Below, piece by piece: positions 61,001-64,000 of a stretch of DNA of 64,000 nucleotides. This DNA is from Tridacna crocea (taxonomy: Eukaryota; Mollusca; Bivalvia; Cardiida; Cardiidae), in contig OX031069.1 in the NCBI GenBank assembly GCA_943736015.1, positions 19,163,235-19,227,234 of the forward strand, written 5' to 3'. Every line of letters begins with the position of its first letter. The stretch's first letter is position 1. Under the pieces are notes generated by a model that was given only the letters and a program-made list of their open reading frames with translations, was not told the DNA's origin and did no database searches. The translations under genes and the position numbers were made by a program.

Positions 61001-63981
61001 TTACTAGGGTACCTATTCCCATCTTTGCCTATTTGTTCGAATGGTATATCACCCTTTACCAACCAATCCTATTTCACAGTCCATTGGCAAAAAGCTTTGG
61101 AAATATTGTAGGAAAAGGACAAAATAACAGTAATCTACCTGCCTTCTTTTTCTGCAATGTTCTCAAATGCTTTCTCCGTCTTATGAGGTTACTAGAATTT
61201 GGGGTTGTGTGTTAACCCTTTACCAAACAACCCCTTTTCCCACAATGTTTTCTACTCCAAACAACCCCTTTTCCCACAATGTTTTCTACTCTTCTACAGT
61301 CAAGTTTCAATTTTTGAGTAACATTTTTTTTTGTTGTTTGCGGATGCTTTCCATTTGGACAAGCCTAAAGTTTTGTTGTTTGGTAAAAAGTTGAAGGGTT
61401 CACTTACTGGGCACTCCTCACAGGTTGGTCCTTTGTAGCTGGTTGAGGCATTACATTTACAAACTCCACATTCACAAGTTCCTACTCCGTTACAAATCTG
61501 CAAGAGACACAAAAACAATAGGAGATATTTCTTGAATACTGTTCTTATAAATCCTTTCCCAAACTGCTCCACATTTTTACAACATGGGTAAAATTTGTGG
61601 TAAAGAAGAAAATAATTTCGACCATGATATTTTCCTTATCACATCATGTTTCCTAATCTTTCAGAAGCAAATCCAACAGTTGAACCCATTACCACACAAT
61701 CCCTACTTTTGATGCCCTTGAAAAAGAAGCCTTTTGAAAACATTGTGGGAAAAGGAGAAAATGCTGGTTACCAGCATTTTCTCCTTTTCCAACAGTGTTT
61801 TCTACCCTTCCAAAAAAAAATTCAATTTTTCAGTCATCCTTTATTTTGTTGTCTGCAAATGCTTTCAATTTGAACTAGTCTAAAATTTTGTCGTGTGGTA
61901 AAGAGTTAACTCTTTACCACACAAGAAAATTTTACACTGGTCCAAATTGAAAGCATTTGCAGACGACAAAATAAAGGTGACTGAAAAATTGAAATTTGTT
62001 CTGGGAAGCGTAGAAAACACTGTGGGAAAAGGAGAAAATGCTGGTTACCAGCATTTTCTCCTTTTCCAACAGTATTTTCAAAAGGCTTCTTTCCCGGGGG
62101 CGTCAAAAGTAGGGATTGTGTGGTAATGGGTTAAGCTGCATACAATTTGTAGTTTGCAGTAAGGACAAGTCTAATCTTTGCAACTCCTAGAAAAGAGTTT
62201 TTGAAAACATGTTAGGAAAAGGCAAAATCGATAGCATCCAGCCTTTTATCCTTCTTGCACCAGGTTTCCAACCCTTTCATACACAAAATCCATCATCTGA
62301 TAAACATGTCATCTACAAATACTTTCAATTGTGGTGTCCATGGTTTGATAAGAGCGTTGGCTTCAAAACCAAAAGATCCTGAGTTTGATACCCTGAAGAG
62401 GGTGTCATCTTTGGGATTTTACACTGGACCAAATGTTGTGTGAGTGCTGGTGTTGTTCACAGGATGCAGAAGAGAGATTAGTAACAGTTGTCAGAACTTG
62501 TTTCTCTGTTGATGTAAAATTAATATGTTTAACCCTTTCCCAAACAATCCCTCGTTTTTACGAGTCTGGAATGAAAGACTTTAGAAAACATTGTGGGAAA
62601 AGGAGAAAATGCTGGTAACCAGCATTTTCTCCTTTCCCCACAATGTTTTCTACCCTATCATAGACAGAAATAATGTTTTTAGCAAGAGTTGAATTGTCGT
62701 CTGCAAATGCTTTCAATTTGGTCAAGTCAAAAAGTTTGTCGTTTGGGAAAGAGTTGAATGCTTCAATTAAGACATGTCTAAAATACTGTTATCAGGTGGT
62801 GAATTGAGAATTAAGTCTACATACCACACCATCAGCAGTCCTACAAGATTTCTTGGATGTGGGACACTCGCAAGCCTCCCCAACATATCCTTCCTCACAT
62901 TCACAGTCTCCACATTTACATATACCATGTCCTGAAGTCAATAAGAATATTCTACATATCTGTCCTCACAGTAGAAGTTGCAAGTCTTACATAAAGGTGT
63001 GGAAGTACTAGTATCTTGATGAATTGAAACTGATTATCACAAATGTTATGGCTTTTGAGATTGGGAACATGAAAACTGTTGAGGTTCCTGCATGAATTTT
63101 CTAAACGTAACCCCTTTACCACACAGTGACGCCTTTTGACATCCACGGAAAAAGAAAGCCTTTTGAAAACATTGTGAGAAAAGGAGAAAATGCTGGTAAC
63201 CAGCATTTTCTCCTTTTCCCACAAAGTTTTCTATCCTAACAAAGAAAAGTTGCCACATTTGACCCACTATGAAATTGTAGTCTGCAAGTGCTTTTAATTT
63301 GGATGAGTCTTAACTCTTTACCACACAATCCCGACTTTTAACGACCCTGAGAAAAAAGCCTTTTGAAAACATTGTGGGAAAAGGAGAAAATGCTGGTAAC
63401 CAGCATTTTCTCCTTTTCACACAATGTTTTCTACCCTTCACGAACCAAATTTTAAGTTTTCAGTCACATTTATTTCTATGGTCTGCAAATGCTTTCAATT
63501 TGGACAGGTCTAAAATTTTCTTGTGTGGTAAAGAGTTAAATTTTGCCGTGTGGTAAAGGGTTAAAGACATACATGATCCAAATAAACTATCAAATTACAC
63601 ATCTATTGCTTTTATTCTTTACCACACGGCAAAATTGCAGACTGATCCCAATCGAAAGCTTTTGTAAGTGGCAAATTTAGTTGAAATGAATAAAATTTGT
63701 CTTTGGAAGGTTGGAAAACAATGCATGTATGTGAGAAGGTGAAAATGTTTTCAGAAGTCTTCTTCCTGTAGATTGATAAAAGTCATGGTTGTGTGGTACG
63801 AGTTGTGGTAAATTTACCTCCACATAGTTTGTTGTCATGGTAACTACAAGAATAATCATCACACTGACAATATCTGCCACTGTATTTCTGTGCCGAGTTT
63901 GCTCTTCTAGGGAAACACTCACATACACCACATATACATTCTCCACGTCCAGAGCACGCCACGTTGCTGGTAGAGTTTGGA
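54947..63981 (-). CDS. ITGB: Integrin beta subunit, C-terminal half (7 exons)
   Basis: Type I membrane receptor subunit that pairs with an integrin alpha chain and links extracellular matrix to the actin cytoskeleton. Exons 63818-63981, 62825-62931, 61408-61497, 59724-59865, 58521-58637, 57457-57623 and 54947-55021 join in frame (intron phases 1,0,0,1,1,0), giving 286 complete codons plus the stop. Order of parts: I-EGF3, I-EGF4 (cysteine-rich, CxCxxCxC), beta-tail domain, hydrophobic helix, [19 protein letters not shown], then NPLY and NPAF. The human ITGB1 tail is very similar up to NAKWDT. The head (PSI, hybrid, beta-I/MIDAS domains) must lie right of the window. Closest to the beta1/betaPS type; the paralogue cannot be fixed from this part. 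Introns are filled with hairpin elements, a pogo-type element and palindromes. Confidence 0.95.
55703..55930 (+). mobile_element. Hairpin element, subfamily C
   Basis: Core GGAGAAATTGCTCGTAACGA... fully paired, outer stem AACACTGTGGG/CCCACAGTGTT. Right TTAA 55927-55930. In integrin intron 6. Confidence 0.86.
55927..56155 (-). mobile_element. Family A element sharing TTAA with a subfamily C copy
   Basis: TTAA 55927-55930 and 56152-56155. Shared border of two subfamilies. Confidence 0.87.
56373..56563. mobile_element. GAGCTCCAG palindromic MITE, copy 5
   Basis: The most symmetrical copy: CAGAGCTCCAGATAAAAGGG ... TATCTGGAGCTCTG, centre TTGTGGGTACTCATTAGAAT with its complement. Confidence 0.85.
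56718..56946 (+). mobile_element. Family A element
   Basis: TTAA both ends; core decayed (GCTAGTAACCATC). Confidence 0.86.
56986..57065. mobile_element. 80 bp palindrome
   Basis: TTGATAGGCGAGCGCAACAC faces GTGTTGCACTCACCTATCAA; inner stem AAGTGCCTGTACA/TGTACAGGCACTT around ATG-like centre. In integrin intron 6. Confidence 0.75.
57130..57409 (-). mobile_element. Family A element with 50 bp insert
   Basis: Core partly deleted (GGGAGAAGAAGACTGG); unrelated ACTTCTACCAAAACTGC... inserted in the short arm. Lies 48 bp from the transmembrane exon's donor. Confidence 0.78.
57457..57623 (-). CDS. ITGB: Integrin beta exon: transmembrane helix and membrane-proximal tail
   Basis: Acceptor TATGTTACAG, donor GACACT/GTAAGT. 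After CPESVN comes [23 protein letters not shown] (membrane helix with a small-residue GxxxG-like segment), then [18 protein letters not shown] and [14 protein letters not shown] is the talin/kindlin-related membrane-proximal signature of beta integrins. Phase 1 in, phase 0 out. Confidence 0.96.
58205..58350 (-). mobile_element. Family A element, both termini lost
   Basis: From CTCAAAAATTGAAAATTG through the hairpin (left arm GGGAACAGG unmatched) to CAGAGTCATTAAAAGTC. Confidence 0.75.
58423..58458. repeat. Short perfect inverted repeat
   Basis: ATTGGCTGAGAC and GTCTCAGCCAAT around AGCCC; part of a MITE or chance palindrome in integrin intron 5. Confidence 0.6.
58521..58637 (-). CDS. ITGB: Integrin beta exon: end of beta-tail domain
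   Basis: Acceptor ATTCCTTGCAG, donor CTAAAG/GTATGT. Encodes [20 protein letters not shown] then [18 protein letters not shown], matching the DDCWFYFTYS...NNEVMV region of vertebrate beta1. A TTAA hairpin element ends 24 bp upstream of the exon's first base, so the polypyrimidine/branch-point area of this intron is partly element-derived. Confidence 0.9.
58661..58887 (-). mobile_element. Family A element beside the beta-tail exon acceptor
   Basis: TTAA 58661-58664 and 58884-58887. Ends 24 bp before the exon. Confidence 0.87.
58893..59100 (+). mobile_element. Family A element
   Basis: TTAA 58893-58896 and 59097-59100; left stem partly deleted (CATCATGGGAATAGG). Confidence 0.8.
59407..59684 (+). 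mobile_element. Family A end fragment and full copy
   Basis: 59407-59461 is a long-arm end; 59458-59684 a full copy with TTAA at both ends, 40 bp from the donor of the beta-tail exon. Confidence 0.85.
59724..59865 (-). CDS. ITGB: Integrin beta exon: start of beta-tail domain
   Basis: Acceptor TTATTTCCAG, donor GAAAA/GTAAGT. Encodes [20 protein letters not shown], then [12 protein letters not shown] and an acidic end IDEEEVK. The Cys spacing fits the beta-tail domain (TCLGxCxxxKxCxxC). Ends in phase 1. Confidence 0.9.
60033..60863 (-). mobile_element. pogo/Tigger-type element, internally deleted
   Basis: TA/CAGTGCACTCCGGATACAGC at the left, inverted as ...ATGTGGAGCGGACTG/TA at the right; TA duplicated. 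Ends include CTCGTTATAACC / ACGTTATAAGCGG motifs as in known pogo-class termini. 831 bp, in integrin intron 3. Confidence 0.82.
60327..60470 (-). pseudogene. Tigger-type transposase C-terminal tail
   Basis: Open from 60470 to a TAA at 60329-60327: [20 protein letters not shown] then [20 protein letters not shown]. The LRRFFE...L..IE pattern resembles the acidic tail behind the DDE domain of pogo/Tigger proteins. The catalytic part is deleted, and upstream frames have stops. Confidence 0.6.
61047..61393 (+). mobile_element. Two family A copies, second with right-arm duplication
   Basis: 61047-61215 is decayed; 61212-61393 has lost the left stem and has CCCTTTTCCCACAATG...TCT twice in tandem (about 40 bp units). 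Confidence 0.72.
61408..61497 (-). CDS. ITGB: Integrin beta exon: end of I-EGF4
   Basis: Acceptor GTCTCTTGCAG, donor TGCCCA/GTAAGT; exactly 30 codons. Encodes [20 protein letters not shown] then [10 protein letters not shown], matching [15 protein letters not shown]...FQGxTCE of vertebrate beta1. Confidence 0.92.
61550..61665 (+). mobile_element. Decayed family A piece
   Basis: CCTTTCCCAAACTGC... GGTAAAGAAGAAAATAAT... only partly recognisable. Confidence 0.4.
61682..62134. mobile_element. Two family A elements sharing one TTAA
   Basis: 61682-61909 (plus; left TTGA) and 61906-62134 (minus), long arms facing, TTAA 61906-61909 in common. Confidence 0.9.
62165..62290 (+). mobile_element. Decayed family A piece
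   Basis: AAAACATGTTAGGAAAAGGC ... CTTGCACCAGGTTTCC. Confidence 0.45.
62325..62470 (+). mobile_element. tRNA-headed SINE fragment
   Basis: GTGTCCATGGTTTGATAAGA, GCGTTGGCTTC, GATCCTGAGTTTGATACCC (B-box-like), then a short body. Confidence 0.65.
62529..62757 (+). mobile_element. Family A element with C-like terminus
   Basis: TTAA 62529-62532, right TTGA. Termini CCCTTTCCCAAACAAT and TTTGGGAAAGAG resemble subfamily C, interior is family A. Confidence 0.87.
62825..62931 (-). CDS. ITGB: Integrin beta exon: I-EGF4, first part
   Basis: Acceptor GACTTCAG, donor GGTGTG/GTATGT. Encodes [20 protein letters not shown] then [16 protein letters not shown], the integrin EGF-4 pattern ending in the D/NG(x)I junction continued by the next exon. 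Phase 1 in, phase 0 out. Too short for open-frame detection. Confidence 0.92.
63107..63564 (+). mobile_element. Family A element split by another copy
   Basis: 63107-63309 and 63540-63564; joined: GATGAGTCTTAAATTTTGCC, the normal right terminus. Confidence 0.88.
63310..63539 (+). mobile_element. Nested family A element
   Basis: TTAA 63310-63313 and 63536-63539; hairpin almost fully paired (TTCACAC mismatch). Confidence 0.9.
63611..63803 (-). mobile_element. Family A element, hairpin core deleted
   Basis: TTTACCACACGGCAAAATTG long arm, GTGAGAAGGTGAAAATG, short arm to GGTTGTGTGGTACGAG, 15 bp before the integrin EGF-3 exon donor. Confidence 0.7.
63818..63981 (-). CDS. ITGB: Integrin beta exon: I-EGF3
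   Basis: Acceptor TTTATTTCAG (63984-63982), donor GTGGAG/GTAAAT. Reads [20 protein letters not shown] then ECFPRR...[13 protein letters not shown] and ends NKLCGG. This matches the integrin EGF-3 pattern CSGRGECxCGxCxC...YSGxxCxCDxxxC closely. The first base completes a codon from the preceding exon outside the window. Confidence 0.93.
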
Positions 63982-64000
63982 CTGAAATAAATGGTTCATG

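Overview
The window is animal nuclear DNA, most likely from a bivalve mollusc. The signs are AT-rich sequence, spliced genes with long introns, many tRNA-headed SINEs, and repeat families whose ends I associate with bivalve genomes (AACAAGAGGGCC..., ATGCTCCCCGAAGG..., reduced AAGGGAGGCAACT motifs). The species assignment is an inference. There are no bacterial operons, rRNA genes or CRISPR arrays.

Two protein genes are well supported, both on the minus strand and both running off the window. At 932-7323 lie five exons of a polyprenal/steroid 5-alpha-reductase-3 homologue (SRD5A3); its C-terminal exon(s) lie beyond the left edge. At 54947-63981 lie the last seven coding exons of an integrin beta subunit: I-EGF repeats, beta-tail domain, transmembrane helix, HDRREF cytoplasmic motif, and a final exon with NPLY and NPAF motifs. 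Its N-terminal exons lie beyond the right edge. All exon joins follow GT/AG and keep the reading frame.

The roughly 46 kb between the genes, and all their introns, are dominated by mobile DNA. By far the commonest item is a ~230 bp non-autonomous element with TTAA target duplications, CCCTTTACCA-type ends and a ~60 bp central hairpin (about 90 copies or pieces, by my sum about a quarter of the window). Four copies sit inside other copies with TTAA on both sides, which proves the target site from the sequence itself. This family has three hairpin subfamilies, shows compensated changes in the stem, and has given rise to a ~34 bp minisatellite inside one copy. Most of the short open frames in the window are only translations of this hairpin.

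Other elements: a miniature LTR element (2179-2706) whose 206 bp LTRs carry a tRNA-like pol III promoter and which has a proline-tRNA-type primer site; a 1.93 kb element with ~325 bp terminal inverted repeats and a 9 bp target duplication (23223-25150, Mutator-like); an internally deleted mariner (43294-43862); a pogo/Tigger derivative with a transposase tail (60033-60863) and three degraded CENP-B-type helix-turn-helix fragments (26.7, 29.0 and 37.9 kb); two long elements that split older hairpin copies (10553-12246, 30908-32118); about a dozen SINEs, one with a 13 bp target duplication; and several palindromic MITE families. A ~1.1 kb segment is present twice (about 21990-23130 and 35300-36410) and carries a short shared open frame that ends at a splice donor in one copy and is frameshifted in the other.
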